Source: Pseudoalteromonas shioyasakiensis (lineage in GTDB: Bacteria > Pseudomonadota > Gammaproteobacteria > Enterobacterales > Alteromonadaceae). From it: a stretch of 64,000 nucleotides of DNA. The notes beneath the pieces are model-generated. The model was given only the letters and a program-made list of their open reading frames with translations. It was not told where the DNA came from and did not search any database. Positions 19,553 to 28,356 of the stretch are shown in pieces; positions within the stretch are counted from its first letter, which is position 1; every line of letters begins with the position of its first letter. The DNA lies in the NCBI GenBank assembly GCA_013391845.1, contig CP058414.1, forward strand, positions 577,001-641,000, in the 5' to 3' direction. The translations under genes were made by a program, and so were the position numbers.

Positions 19553-20288
19553 GTGCTTGCCGGGCTTTTGCTTTTACTGAACGCCAATGGGTCATTGGTT
19601 TTTCGGGGACCAGCGCCAAAATTTGCTCAAAGTCGATGTCATCAATACTGACTTCATTACTGTGGGCAAACATAATTCGTTTTGGTTGCAGCGCTTTTAG
19701 CATCAGCAAAGAGTTCAAATACAGCTTAGGATAAAAAACAGGAAAGGGCGGCACTAGCTGTCCTTTTACTTTTACTAGTAAATCAGCAATGTAAATTCGC
19801 TCACTGGGGATATGGTATAGACTAATATCTCGGTCGGTATGACCTGGGCTATGTAGCGCCTGCCAATCCTCAAAGCCGGGTAGGGTTTCATCTGTTGTAA
19901 GGTAGTAATCAGCATCGAGGTGACGACTATACCAAAGGTTATGACGCTTTTTATTTAATCTTCCAGCGACCCACCAAGCCAAAGCGATATCGGTTAAGTG
20001 CATTAAGAAACCATCAATGCCTCGATACCATTGTCCAGGGGCATTTGATGTAGCAATTTTGGCGCCGCTTAACTTTCTTAATGCATGAGCCCCACCTGCA
20101 TGATCTGGATGCATATGGGTTACTACAATCAGTTTTAAGTTTGTGATAGGGCGCTTTAGTTGCTCGGTGATATAGTCAAACACGGTATTAACATCCGCGC
20201 GGCAACAACCATCAAGTAGCATCAATTTATCTGAATATTCAATCAAATAGATATTTTGAATATAGCCTTCGAGCGTGTGAATTTGCAA
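19524..20288 (-). CDS. Metallo-beta-lactamase fold hydrolase
   Basis: 254 aa, no signal peptide. The di-metal motif is THMHPDHAGG (about residues 57-66), with LHSPGHTDRD supplying another His ligand and IYIADLLV the bridging Asp. Glyoxalase II-like or lactonase-like hydrolases look like this; the substrate cannot be told. Convergent with and overlapping the kynureninase-like gene, so a shared pathway is possible but not shown. Confidence 0.88.
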   Translation of the reverse strand: MQIHTLEGYIQNIYLIEYSDKLMLLDGCCRADVNTVFDYITEQLKRPITNLKLIVVTHMHPDHAGGAHALRKLSGAKIATSNAPGQWYRGIDGFLMHLTDIALAWWVAGRLNKKRHNLWYSRHLDADYYLTTDETLPGFEDWQALHSPGHTDRDISLYHIPSERIYIADLLVKVKGQLVPPFPVFYPKLYLNSLLMLKALQPKRIMFAHSNEVSIDDIDFEQILALVPEKPMTHWRSVKAKARQALNLKRFSQS

Positions 20289-20356
20289 AACAATTGATTC
20301 CTAAACTTAGTCAGCAAACCTGTTATATCATGCCTGACCAGTTTTAGTAAGTTAAG

Positions 20357-20857
20357 CTAATTGGACTGTGTGCTCTGTTCTTTGAGTAATTTTTTGTGTT
20401 CTTCTAGTTGTGCTACTTGCTTTTCGAGGATAGCTATTTGGCTTTTATAGTAGGTGTTAATACGTTTGCTTTGTTTACTTATAGCGTCATCAATAGACTT
20501 TGCACCTAACCTGTTCGCAGCATCTTGGGTCATATTATTAAGTCTGTTAATACGCTCATTTTGCTGTTTTTGCAGCTCTTTGATTTCTAACTGAAGGCGG
20601 TCTATTTCGCGATCCGCTTTTTGAATTTTTAAGTAATCCTCGACACTTAAGTCGGTTGGTTTTTGTTGTTTCTGTTCTTGCTCTGTGGCTGGAGTGAGAT
20701 TACTTACTGGTGATGGTGTAATTTTTACGATTTCAGCATCCTTACCACAAGGCTTCTCTGTAAAGGTGGCAACCCCGTCAATCATGCACTTATAAATAGT
20801 GGCTTGGCTGTAGGTGCTGGCAAATAGAGCAAGAGTAAACAGAGCAAAACGAAACAT
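20357..20857 (-). CDS. DUF4124 domain periplasmic protein
   Basis: 166 aa from ATG 20857, chosen because it starts the signal peptide MFRFALFTLALFASTYSQA; an upstream in-frame ATG at 20917 adds 20 unlikely residues. A short DUF4124 domain follows (TIYKCMIDGVATFTEKPCG), a pattern of two Cys with an aromatic loop found in many periplasmic proteins of unknown role. Residues ~80-160 form a coiled coil (IDRLQLEIKELQKQQNERI). It is downstream of a tRNA unit and its terminator. Confidence 0.8.
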   Translation of the reverse strand: MFRFALFTLALFASTYSQATIYKCMIDGVATFTEKPCGKDAEIVKITPSPVSNLTPATEQEQKQQKPTDLSVEDYLKIQKADREIDRLQLEIKELQKQQNERINRLNNMTQDAANRLGAKSIDDAISKQSKRINTYYKSQIAILEKQVAQLEEHKKLLKEQSTQSN

Positions 20858-20932
20858 AGCATCACTTTGTGTAGCAAATAGATACTTAGCATGCATGAAA
20901 TATAATGAGGTGTGCAAGTTTTTTGGGCATAA

Positions 20933-20956
20933 AAAAACCGCTTAAAAGCGGTTTTT
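20933..20956 (-). terminator. Terminator of the tRNA-Ser unit
   Basis: AAAAACCGCTT and AAGCGGTTTTT form an 11-bp perfect stem with a two-base AA centre. On the minus strand it is followed by more T residues. It lies 10 nt after tRNA-Ser(GCT). Confidence 0.9.
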
Positions 20957-20966
20957 AACAATAAAA

Positions 20967-21059
20967 TGGTGGAGAAGGAGGGATTCGAACCCTCGATAGA
21001 GCTACAAACCCTATACTCCCTTAGCAGGGGAGCGCCTTCGGCCACTCGGCCACCTCTCC
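20967..21059 (-). tRNA. tRNA-Ser (anticodon GCT)
   Basis: 93 nt with encoded CCA and the long variable arm typical of class II tRNAs. The anticodon GCT (plus-strand AGC at 21023-21025) sits in the loop of stem CTCCC/GGGAG. The acceptor GGAGAGG pairs with CTTCTCC. It reads AGY serine codons. Second gene of a two-tRNA transcript. Confidence 0.97.
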
Positions 21060-21112
21060 AGCGCATAATTCTGATTGTAATTTGCTGAAATAAATCAGCA
21101 AATAAAAATAAG

Positions 21113-21203
21113 TGGTGGAGAGATAGGGATTTGAACCCTAGAGGGGCTACAAACCCCTGCCGGTTTTCAAGACCGGTGCATTCGACCACTCTGCCATCTC
21201 TCC
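21113..21203 (-). tRNA. tRNA-Ser (anticodon TGA)
   Basis: 91 nt with encoded CCA and a long variable arm. The anticodon TGA (plus-strand TCA at 21167-21169) lies in loop CTTGAAA on stem CCGGT/ACCGG. The acceptor GGAGAGA pairs with TCTCTCC. First gene of the tRNA-Ser pair, 53 nt before tRNA-Ser(GCT). Confidence 0.97.
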
Positions 21204-21219
21204 ACGTCGTGATGCGAGA

Positions 21220-21248
21220 ATAATACTTAGCTGAATCGGCTGTGTAAA
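21220..21248 (-). promoter_or_regulatory. Sigma-70 promoter of the tRNA-Ser unit
   Basis: On the minus strand TTTACA (21243-21248) and TATTAT (21220-21225) are separated by exactly 17 bp, ending about 16 bp before the tRNA-Ser(TGA) 5' end. The rest of 21249-21430 is AT-rich without a recognisable gene. Confidence 0.75.
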
Positions 21249-21430
21249 TAGGAAAAAGTTTGTTTGCTTGTTTTTTGAGCGTAAAGAGGGCGTTTTTTTG
21301 TAAAAAGGTTTAATTTTTTGCTGTTTTTCACTGAAAAGAAGGGGATGGGGCAGTAAACGGAGGAGCTAAAGAAGGATCTTCGTTAGTGGTTGGGTGTTTA
21401 CTGCACCTAAAAAGTAACCATGGTTGGGGA

Positions 21431-21571
21431 TTACTTATGTTGTACTGCGCCGCCAAGTGCTAACTTTTTGCCGTAGCGATTAAGTTTTGCCAACATTTTA
21501 GCTTTGCGGTTTGTTGGTTTTACGGCAACATGAGTTGCAGCGTTTTGGTTTAATGTATTAATTGGGTTCAT
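21431..21571 (-). CDS. Very small basic protein (46 aa)
   Basis: 46 aa from ATG 21571, preceded by GGAG at 7-8 nt; a longer in-frame opening reaches 21697 but has no ribosome site. The protein has 9 Lys/Arg in its last 25 residues (KAKMLAKLNRYGKKLALGG) and could be an RNA- or membrane-associated peptide. No family recognised. Confidence 0.5.
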   Translation of the reverse strand: MNPINTLNQNAATHVAVKPTNRKAKMLAKLNRYGKKLALGGAVQHK

Positions 21572-21894
21572 TACTTTGCTCCGGGTTGTGTTTGGTTGAA
21601 AACGTGGGTATTTTGCAATCAAACTGGGCAAAAATAAAACGATAAAAATTGAGTCTGCCAGATAACTTTTTCTAATCCGAAAGTGTTTTATTAACATGGG
21701 GTTAAGCTTTTGTATTTACTCTTGTTTGCATGGTTATGCAGTTGTGTTTGTAGTGAAGTGCAGGTAAATAAAGGTTTTTAACTTTTTGTATTTTTATTTA
21801 TGCGTTTTTAAAGTGAGAAAGTGACTAATTATTCAGATTAATATAATTTGAGTGAGCTTGGGTTTTCGCCACGTAAGAAAAGAAGTAACCGTTG

Positions 21895-22743
21895 ATGTTG
21901 ATAATAATAAAGCCAAGTGACAAAAAAAATCATAAAAACAGTGTTGATTGGCTACTAAACGAATGTAAAAAAAGAGAGATAGAACCAGAGCTATATTTAA
22001 CTACAGGCAACTTTGAGAATGATTGCGCTGAAATTGCTCTTTTAGCTAGGAGCCAAACTCAAGTTGTGGTGATTGGTGGTGATGGGACTTTGCATTTAGC
22101 TGTTAATGCATTAATGATGAGTAGCTGTTCTATTGCGCTAATTCCGGCTGGCACGGGAAATGATTTTGCTCGTGGCTTTGCTTGTCAGCAACAGGCTTGG
22201 TATGAGGCTATTTTCAATAGCCGTACTAAGTTAATTGATATTGGCCAAATCAATCAGCGCTATTTTGTTAATGTTGCGGGTATTGGTTTTGACGCTGAAG
22301 TGGTCGTCGAATTAAACAAAGCTGGTCATTTTAGCTCGTTTGGTTATACATGGCAGGGCATTAAACAGCTATTTTCATTTCAGGCTCAGCCTCTTCAGGG
22401 AAAGTTTAATGGTAAACCTCTCACTTATAGTAATTTAGCGACGATTTTTGCCAATCATCACTACTTTGGAGGTGGTTTGAAAATTGCCCCTCAGGCAAAG
22501 TTAAACGATGGTCAACTGGACTGTTACTGCATGCCAGCTGGCGGCTTGTTGAAAAACCTGATCAGCTTTTTATATTTACTGCTAGTGAAGCACCACCGCT
22601 TGCAAGCACTGGAATATACCCGTTTAACAAGTGCTGAAGTAACCACGAAAGGGTTGGTTATTGAAGCCGATGGTGAATTTGTGGGTTTTACACCTGCTAA
22701 AGTTAAGGTACACAAACAAGCGTTACGTTTTCATGTACCATAA
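21895..22743 (+). CDS. YegS/DAGK-family lipid kinase
   Basis: 282 aa. Diacylglycerol-kinase catalytic domain: VVVIGGDGTLHLAVNAL (about residues 58-74) is the GGDGT nucleotide loop, and IPAGTGNDFARG the second conserved motif. It should phosphorylate a lipid hydroxyl using ATP at the inner membrane; the acceptor is unknown. ATG 21895 is preferred over the TTG one codon earlier because of GAAG about 9 nt upstream. Stands alone between an upstream minus-strand gene and a convergent exporter. Confidence 0.92.
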   Translation: MLIIIKPSDKKNHKNSVDWLLNECKKREIEPELYLTTGNFENDCAEIALLARSQTQVVVIGGDGTLHLAVNALMMSSCSIALIPAGTGNDFARGFACQQQAWYEAIFNSRTKLIDIGQINQRYFVNVAGIGFDAEVVVELNKAGHFSSFGYTWQGIKQLFSFQAQPLQGKFNGKPLTYSNLATIFANHHYFGGGLKIAPQAKLNDGQLDCYCMPAGGLLKNLISFLYLLLVKHHRLQALEYTRLTSAEVTTKGLVIEADGEFVGFTPAKVKVHKQALRFHVP

Positions 22744-22745
22744 AA

Positions 22746-22772
22746 AAGCGCCGGCAATATTTGCCAGCGCTT
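22746..22772 (-). terminator. Terminator for the EamA exporter gene
   Basis: AAGCGCCGGCAA and TTGCCAGCGCTT pair over 11 of 12 positions around a TAT loop. A T run follows only on the minus strand, so it mainly serves the minus-strand gene, though it lies 2 bp after the convergent lipid kinase stop. Confidence 0.8.
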
Positions 22773-22797
22773 GGTGTTAGAGGCGACATAGTCACTT

Positions 22798-23727
22798 CTA
22801 ACTGGGGACGGTGCTTTTTTGTTGCAGGTTACGTGCAGCAAAAAATGCTTTAATTTGTCGAGTTGGAGTCAGCACGATAGCATTACCAAATAACACTAGG
22901 CTAAATCCCATAAAGGTGTTCGCTTGCCATTCGAATCCTTCAAATAAGGTACTTAATACCACCGCAACCAGCGGGAATAATACAATGACATAGCTTGCGC
23001 GCTCAGGGCCGATATTTTTTAGTAGTGCAAAGTAACAAGCAAATGCGATTACGGTACCAAACACTGCTAAGTACAAGAGCGATATCCAATAACTGGCCGG
23101 GGCATTCAATGTAAGCTCAACATCGCTCACTAAAACGTAAGCTGCTAGGCTTAAAGCGCTGTATAACATACCCCAGGCATTGCCCTGAAGTACGCCAATA
23201 TTGCGCTGAGAATTTCGGACGCTGACCATATTACCCAATGAAGCCACAAAGGTCCCAGATAGCGCAAGTAGTAACCCGACCAACGCACCATTACTCAAGT
23301 CGAATTGCTGAATTTGTGGCCAAAACAAACTGGCAATACCTAATACGCCCAATAAAGCGCCAAAGTAAATTCGTTTAGCAATCGGCTTTGCGAAGAATAG
23401 TCTGGTATTAATAATGTTCATTAATAGCAACATAGAGAACGCAATTGAGGCCATTGCAGAGCTGAGGTAGTTCTGCGCCCAATACAGTACTAAATAATTT
23501 AAACCAAAGTTAAATAAAGCCAATAATGCAAAAAATCCGTGATCACGCAGTGAATATTGCATAGGTAGTTTTTTCGCTAGCACAAAGGTCCACATTAAAA
23601 TGGCTGCAATGGCAAAACGATAAAATAAAGAGACCTCAACTGCGACATCACCTAGTTGAAACTCAATAGCTAGCCAAGTTGACCCCCAGATCAGCACTGT
23701 AGCAAGGTAGAGAGCGGCGCTTTTCAT
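22798..23727 (-). CDS. EamA/DMT-family exporter
   Basis: 309 aa, about ten transmembrane helices in two EamA repeats (starting YLATVLIWGSTWLAIEF and again near GALVGLLLALSGTFVASLG). Such proteins export metabolites, often amino acids or related compounds. It is divergent from the MocR-type regulator at 23829 across a 101-bp region with operator-like repeats, which suggests that the regulator controls it. Ligand unknown. Confidence 0.92.
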   Translation of the reverse strand: MKSAALYLATVLIWGSTWLAIEFQLGDVAVEVSLFYRFAIAAILMWTFVLAKKLPMQYSLRDHGFFALLALFNFGLNYLVLYWAQNYLSSAMASIAFSMLLLMNIINTRLFFAKPIAKRIYFGALLGVLGIASLFWPQIQQFDLSNGALVGLLLALSGTFVASLGNMVSVRNSQRNIGVLQGNAWGMLYSALSLAAYVLVSDVELTLNAPASYWISLLYLAVFGTVIAFACYFALLKNIGPERASYVIVLFPLVAVVLSTLFEGFEWQANTFMGFSLVLFGNAIVLTPTRQIKAFFAARNLQQKSTVPS

Positions 23728-23771
23728 AGTTAGTACCTAAAAATTGAAAGTATGTTCATTTTAATCTGCTT

Positions 23772-23817
23772 CTGTATACTTAACATATACAGAAAACTAA
23801 AAATGCAACCTATACAG
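23772..23817. promoter_or_regulatory. Operator-like repeats between EamA and MocR genes
   Basis: CTGTATA (23772-23778) and TATACAG (23786-23792) form a perfect 7-bp inverted repeat with a 7-bp spacer. TATACAG appears again at 23811-23817, 25 bp after the second arm. Direct plus inverted repeats of one heptamer between a MocR regulator and its divergent target are the expected binding layout. Confidence 0.65.
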
Positions 23818-23828
23818 TTTGGTGGGCT

Positions 23829-25271
23829 ATGTCACAAGTTATCAGTCGCAGTAACAGTGAGTTCTTATATCAACAAGTTATTCAGCTAGTTAGAGATCTT
23901 TGCTTGCAGGGCTCGCTATTACCGGGTGAGAAATTACCTTCGCTCAGAAAAATGGCAGATAAGCTAAACATTAGCATTCCTACGGTAAAACAAGCTTATC
24001 AATTACTTGAAGGGCAAGGATTGATTGAAGCGAGAGAAAAGTCTGGGTACTTTTTAAAGTCTTCTCAGTTAAATCAGTCTCGGCCAAAGCGAGTCAGGCT
24101 TAGTCGAGAGCCAACCACAGTAAACAAGCAAGGATTGATTGAGCAAGTTTATGGTGCCATCCATAAAGCCAATGTGGTGCCATTTGGCATTGCTAACCCA
24201 GTAGCCGCTGCTCCAACTGATAAAGCGCTTGCAAGAACAATGCGCCGAGTAATGACACTGGCTGGCGCATCGGCAATTAATTACGGCCCGATGGATGGTT
24301 TTGCACCACTTAAAAAACAACTCATTCATCGCTATTTGGACTTTGGCATTGGTGTTGATAGCGATGAGTTAGTGATCACCAATGGTGCCCAAGAGGCGTT
24401 GGCTATTGCCCTGAAGTGCGTTGCTAAACCCGGGGATGTTATTGCTATCGAGTCGCCTTGTTATTTTGGCATTATCGAATTAATCGAAAGCTTAGGCTTA
24501 AAGGCACTGGAAATACCGCTGTGCCCCGATGAAGGAATATGGCTAGATGACTTGGTTCAAGCACTCGATGAGCATGATATAAAAGCGTGTGTGTTTTCAA
24601 CCTCATTAAATAACCCAGTTGGCAGTTTTATGCCTGATGCCAAGCGTGAGCAATTAGTGGCACTTTTAGAGCAGCGCGAGGTGGTGCTCATTGAAGATGA
24701 TGTTTATGGCGACCTACATTTTACAGCTAAGCGTGCCACTCCTGCACAAGCTTATTCAAAAAAGGGGTTAGTGATCACCTGTGCGTCGTTTTCAAAAACA
24801 GCCGCACCTAGTTACCGCATAGGTTGGATCATTGCAGGTAAGTTTGCTGAACAAGCAAGGCGACACAAGCGCGCGCTTAGTTGCTCTGCGCCGCTTATAA
24901 ATCAGTGGACCTTGTATGAGTTTATAGCCAGTGGTGAGTACGACCGTAATATACGCTTGCTAAGACAGCGCTTGAGTACCAACAAAGAGCGTATGATTTG
25001 GTGCCTGCAGCAATATATGCCAAGTTGTGCGCGTATTAGTAACCCGCAAGGGGGCTGTGTTATCTGGGTTGATCTTGGTAGCCAATATGATGCGGTAAAA
25101 CTATTTCATTTGGCACTTGAGGCAGGGATTAGTATTACCCCTGGGTTGATATTCTCAGCGGGTAAAAAGTACCGTAGTTGTTTTCGCTTAAGCTATGGTT
25201 TGCCTTGGTCTGAAAGTTTGGAACAGGCGATTAAAACGTTATCGCAACTGACCGTGCTGGCCAAAAAATAA
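23829..25271 (+). CDS. MocR-type GntR regulator with aminotransferase domain
   Basis: 480 aa. Residues 1-75 are a GntR winged HTH (LPGEKLPSLRKMADKLNISI). A linker leads to a fold-type I aminotransferase-like domain whose PLP Lys is in CASFSKTAAPSYRIGW. MocR proteins use PLP and an amino compound as effector to control nearby genes, usually a divergent transporter or metabolic enzyme; here this is the EamA exporter. Length is normal for the family. Confidence 0.95.
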   Translation: MSQVISRSNSEFLYQQVIQLVRDLCLQGSLLPGEKLPSLRKMADKLNISIPTVKQAYQLLEGQGLIEAREKSGYFLKSSQLNQSRPKRVRLSREPTTVNKQGLIEQVYGAIHKANVVPFGIANPVAAAPTDKALARTMRRVMTLAGASAINYGPMDGFAPLKKQLIHRYLDFGIGVDSDELVITNGAQEALAIALKCVAKPGDVIAIESPCYFGIIELIESLGLKALEIPLCPDEGIWLDDLVQALDEHDIKACVFSTSLNNPVGSFMPDAKREQLVALLEQREVVLIEDDVYGDLHFTAKRATPAQAYSKKGLVITCASFSKTAAPSYRIGWIIAGKFAEQARRHKRALSCSAPLINQWTLYEFIASGEYDRNIRLLRQRLSTNKERMIWCLQQYMPSCARISNPQGGCVIWVDLGSQYDAVKLFHLALEAGISITPGLIFSAGKKYRSCFRLSYGLPWSESLEQAIKTLSQLTVLAKK

Positions 25272-25300
25272 AAAAGCGCAGAGCAAGCTCTGCGCGAAAG
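25271..25300 (-). terminator. Terminator for the YggN-family gene
   Basis: GCGCAGAGC and GCTCTGCGC (25276-25295) form a perfect 9-bp stem with an AA loop. On the minus strand it is followed by TTTTTT. It lies 4 bp after the MocR stop and serves the convergent minus-strand gene. Confidence 0.88.
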
Positions 25301-25325
25301 GACCAAGTGTTTTGGTTCAGGGATG

Positions 25326-26147
25326 TTAATTTCTTAACTGGTCAATTACTCTGCGTTTCTGTTTAAAAGTAAATAATTGATATTCTTTTAGCTGTGGTAC
25401 TAGAACCACTAATTCTTGTTCTTTATGAGCGATATCAGCAAAACTGCCACATAATGCATCTGCTCGCTCTTCTAGCTGAGCTGCTTGGGTTTCTACGCGA
25501 GCTTCGATTTGTGCGCCCATGTTTTCCATACGTTGCTCAAACTCATCCATGTCGCCACCCGAACCTAAAAGCTCAGAGCCAAGAGCCACTAAAATACTGC
25601 CCATCGATTGCATCATGGCTGACTCTACTGCTGATTCGATTTGCTCATCGAATTGATCTTCAAAGTTTTGGCCAAATTTTTCAAAGTTTTGTTGACCCAT
25701 TGTGAACGCACCTTGTTGGTAGAAAGCGTTTTGCACTTCTACGCTGATATCGTCCATTAATTCTGAAATGTCACTTAGGCCATCAATGTTGAAAGCATTT
25801 GATACTTCTTCGATTGCTACGCCGGCTATTTTTACACCATCAAGTGCGATATTAGCTACTTCAGGAAGTTGGCTGCGCAAGCTGTCTGAGTAATCTGCAA
25901 TTGCTTGCTGTTGTGAAGCATTAAGGGATACGCTTTGGCCATCGATATATAAAGTATGTTGGTCGATGATTTTCATGCTGCGATTATCGGCTGTGTATAC
26001 TTCTAACTCACTTGGAGTGATACGCACATCATTTATAAATTCGACATCACATTGCTCACCGCTGAATGAAATATTTGTATCATTATCGTTATGAGCCATT
26101 GCGCTGGTAGCGATAAATAAAGAACTTAGTAACAATAACTTTTTCAT
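25326..26147 (-). CDS. YggN-family (DUF2884) periplasmic protein
   Basis: 273 aa from ATG 26147 (AGGAAAG upstream), which begins the signal peptide MKKLLLLSSLFIATSAMA. The N-terminal part is beta-rich with a Cys (EQCDVEFINDVRI). The middle and C-terminal parts are acidic helices rich in Glu/Gln (EQRMENMGAQIEARVETQAA) and another Cys near ALCGSF, probably a disulfide with the first. Matches the overall plan of E. coli YggN, function unknown. Confidence 0.85.
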   Translation of the reverse strand: MKKLLLLSSLFIATSAMAHNDNDTNISFSGEQCDVEFINDVRITPSELEVYTADNRSMKIIDQHTLYIDGQSVSLNASQQQAIADYSDSLRSQLPEVANIALDGVKIAGVAIEEVSNAFNIDGLSDISELMDDISVEVQNAFYQQGAFTMGQQNFEKFGQNFEDQFDEQIESAVESAMMQSMGSILVALGSELLGSGGDMDEFEQRMENMGAQIEARVETQAAQLEERADALCGSFADIAHKEQELVVLVPQLKEYQLFTFKQKRRVIDQLRN

Positions 26148-26538
26148 TTTTTTCTTTCCTGTTTGAAATGACATAAAAATATAATCAAATAGGATGCCAA
26201 ATATTATAAATTCATTTATTTCATTGGCTTATGGTGTTTTAGGGTTTTTATTGGAAGTGCACAGAATAATTTTTTAACCATTTTTTAGTCAAATTAACTA
26301 AAAAATACACATGCATAAATGACTTTTATCGAAACGATAAAAAACTCTCACTTTTCAGAAATCAAATTTAGCGCTATTTATTCACAATATTGACATATGA
26401 CCTATTTAGCATGGGTGTATGGCTTTATTTTGGTGGTTTTTTAGATACTAAATAACTACTGAGCTTTTTAATCTTTGCCAATTCATCGAGCAAATTTTAA
26501 TCTCAAGAATTGGTCTCAAACACTTTATGGAGTGGGTT
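26148..26538. other. AT-rich intergenic region with two inverted repeats
   Basis: About 390 bp without a gene. TTTTTTAGT (26281-26289) and ACTAAAAAA (26297-26305) are perfect inverted arms. TTTTATCG (26324-26331) and CGATAAAA (26335-26342) form a second dyad with a 3-nt centre, which looks like an operator. TTGACA at 26390-26395 could be a -35 but no good -10 follows. Must hold the divergent promoters of the flanking genes. Confidence 0.4.
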
Positions 26539-26727
26539 GTGGGTAAGACATTTAGTTATGACGCGCTAGATGACGATTTTGTTGAAGACGAGTACGAAAT
26601 GGTCGGGCGTAATCAACACGACAAGAAAAAGCAACGCGTTAAGAAGAAGTTGGAAGACTATCTTGAACAAAAACGCTTGCGTAGAAACTTAGGCGATGAC
26701 GACTTTGATGAGTACTTGAACGACTAA
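26539..26727 (+). CDS. PA3496/DUF3545-like small acidic protein
   Basis: 62 aa from GTG 26539. GGAG at 26529-26532 sits 6 nt before this GTG and overlaps the alternative ATG at 26527, so the ribosome site decides for GTG. Acidic N-terminus, then KKKQRVKKKLEDYLEQKRL, a charged helix typical of DUF3545/PA3496-family proteins, sometimes called putative envelope integrity proteins. Function unknown. Confidence 0.7.
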   Translation: MGKTFSYDALDDDFVEDEYEMVGRNQHDKKKQRVKKKLEDYLEQKRLRRNLGDDDFDEYLND

Positions 26728-26740
26728 GCATAAATTTAAA

Positions 26741-26763
26741 TAAAGAGGCTATTTGCCTCTTTA
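26741..26763. terminator. Bidirectional terminator
   Basis: TAAAGAGGC and GCCTCTTTA pair around a 5-nt loop (TATTT), between two convergent genes and 14 bp from each. T-rich tails follow on both strands. Confidence 0.8.
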
Positions 26764-26779
26764 TTGCTTTAAGGCCTTA

Positions 26780-27262
26780 TTACTTGCTCAAAGCGGCAAG
26801 AATGTCTGATTCGAACTGCTCAGGTTTTGTAAGTGGCGCGTATCGTTTAATTGCTTTGCCGTCTTTACCAATTAAAAATTTGGTGAAGTTCCATTTTATT
26901 TTGCGGGTAATAAAACCAGGCAGCTCTGATTTTAGATATCTAAACACAGGGTGAGCATGCTCGCCATTTACGTCAACCTTACTCATCATCAAAAAGCTCA
27001 CACCATAGTTAATTAAGCAGCCTTCTTTTATTTCTTTAGCATCACCAGGTTCTTGTTTACCAAATTGATTACATGGAAAGCCAATTATTACCAAGCCTTG
27101 TTCATGGTACTTATCATGAAGTACTTGTAAGCCTTCGTATTGCGGGGTGAAACCGCATTTACTTGCTGTATTTACAACAAGTACGACCTTATTTTCAAAA
27201 TCAGAAAAATCGACAGTTTGGCCTTGTAGGCTGGTGGCAGAGAGTTGGTGAAATTCGCTCAT
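26780..27262 (-). CDS. Glutathione peroxidase (Cys type)
   Basis: 160 aa. Peroxidatic Cys36 in NTASKCGFTPQY, Gln70 in FPCNQFGKQE and the WNFTKFL motif make up the catalytic tetrad of the GPx family, with Cys in place of selenocysteine. Bacterial members reduce hydrogen or lipid peroxides, usually with thioredoxin. A second Cys (CNQ, residue 64) could be resolving. Stands alone; neighbours give no regulatory clue. Confidence 0.95.
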   Translation of the reverse strand: MSEFHQLSATSLQGQTVDFSDFENKVVLVVNTASKCGFTPQYEGLQVLHDKYHEQGLVIIGFPCNQFGKQEPGDAKEIKEGCLINYGVSFLMMSKVDVNGEHAHPVFRYLKSELPGFITRKIKWNFTKFLIGKDGKAIKRYAPLTKPEQFESDILAALSK

Positions 27263-27329
27263 AATGATAACTTTTTATTATTGTTACACTGATTCTAACT
27301 TGCTTGTCATATTTCTAAAAGAGCAAATA

Positions 27330-28196
27330 TTAATCAGCAAATGCATTGGTTAAATGTTCTATTAGTAAACGTACACGAAACGGTAATAGATCTTTTCTTG
27401 GGTAGACTAACCAAGATGCGTTATCGCCAACCTGAAACTCTTCAAGAATGCTTACTAATTGCCCATTGTTTAAAAAAGGTTCCACGATATCTAACGCTAA
27501 ATGGGCAATGCCAACTCCTGCTACTGCGGCATTTAAAATAGCCTGCGGGTGGTTGCTACGCCAATTACCATCGATACGAACTTCTTTAATTTGATCGTCA
27601 ATATTAAATCGCCAGCGCTTTCGCATGGTAATTAAGCAGTTATGCTCAGCAAGGTCATAAGGCGTTTTAAGAGAAGGGTGACTGGCTATGTATTCAGGGC
27701 TAGCAACGAGGGTCATGACGCGCTTACATAAAGGGCGTGCAATTAAGTTTGAGTCTTGCATCCTGCCAAAGCGAATGGCTAAATCAAAGCCTTCTTCAAC
27801 TAAGTTGACATTGCGACTATTAAAGTCGAGATCGACCTCTACCTCAGGGTAGCGTTTTACAAATTCTGCGACTTTGGGGGCGATTTGGTTAGCTACAAAC
27901 TCGCCCGCACCCGTTATTCTTATTAGTCCTTTTGGTTGGCGCTGCTCACCTTGTAATTGATTGTTTGCATCAATTAACTCTTGGCGTATAGCTTTTAACT
28001 TAACAGCGTATTCACGCCCTGCATCAGTGAGACTAATTTTACGAGTGGTGCGCTGAAATAGCACAGAACCTAAACGATTTTCAAGTTGTTGTACTTGCCG
28101 ACTGATATGTGAAGTTGATACTTCCATAGCTTTAGCTGCGTGTGTAAAACTGCCGTGTTCAACAACATATAAAAATTCCTCTAAGCCTTGCCACAT
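27330..28196 (-). CDS. LysR-family transcriptional regulator
   Basis: 288 aa. N-terminal HTH (GSFTHAAKAMEVSTSHISRQ) and LysR_substrate domain (RITGAGEFVANQIAPKVAEF, DLAIRFGRM). It belongs to the AaeR/DsdC-like subgroup by look. It is divergent from yqhD with 160 bp between starts, so it is probably the activator of that aldehyde reductase. In E. coli yqhD is instead controlled by the AraC-type YqhC. Confidence 0.93.
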   Translation of the reverse strand: MWQGLEEFLYVVEHGSFTHAAKAMEVSTSHISRQVQQLENRLGSVLFQRTTRKISLTDAGREYAVKLKAIRQELIDANNQLQGEQRQPKGLIRITGAGEFVANQIAPKVAEFVKRYPEVEVDLDFNSRNVNLVEEGFDLAIRFGRMQDSNLIARPLCKRVMTLVASPEYIASHPSLKTPYDLAEHNCLITMRKRWRFNIDDQIKEVRIDGNWRSNHPQAILNAAVAGVGIAHLALDIVEPFLNNGQLVSILEEFQVGDNASWLVYPRKDLLPFRVRLLIEHLTNAFAD

Positions 28197-28356
28197 TATC
28201 TTTACCCTAAGTTTTTCAGTAAATTTAAAGCAGTTTAAGTGGTTTATTATTGCATGTCTGCAAAAGTGATTATTTATTTGCTCCCTTTATCCCTGTATAA
28301 AAATAACTACAATAGTTGTGTCACTGATTAATACTCACAAATATAAGGGAGTAAGC

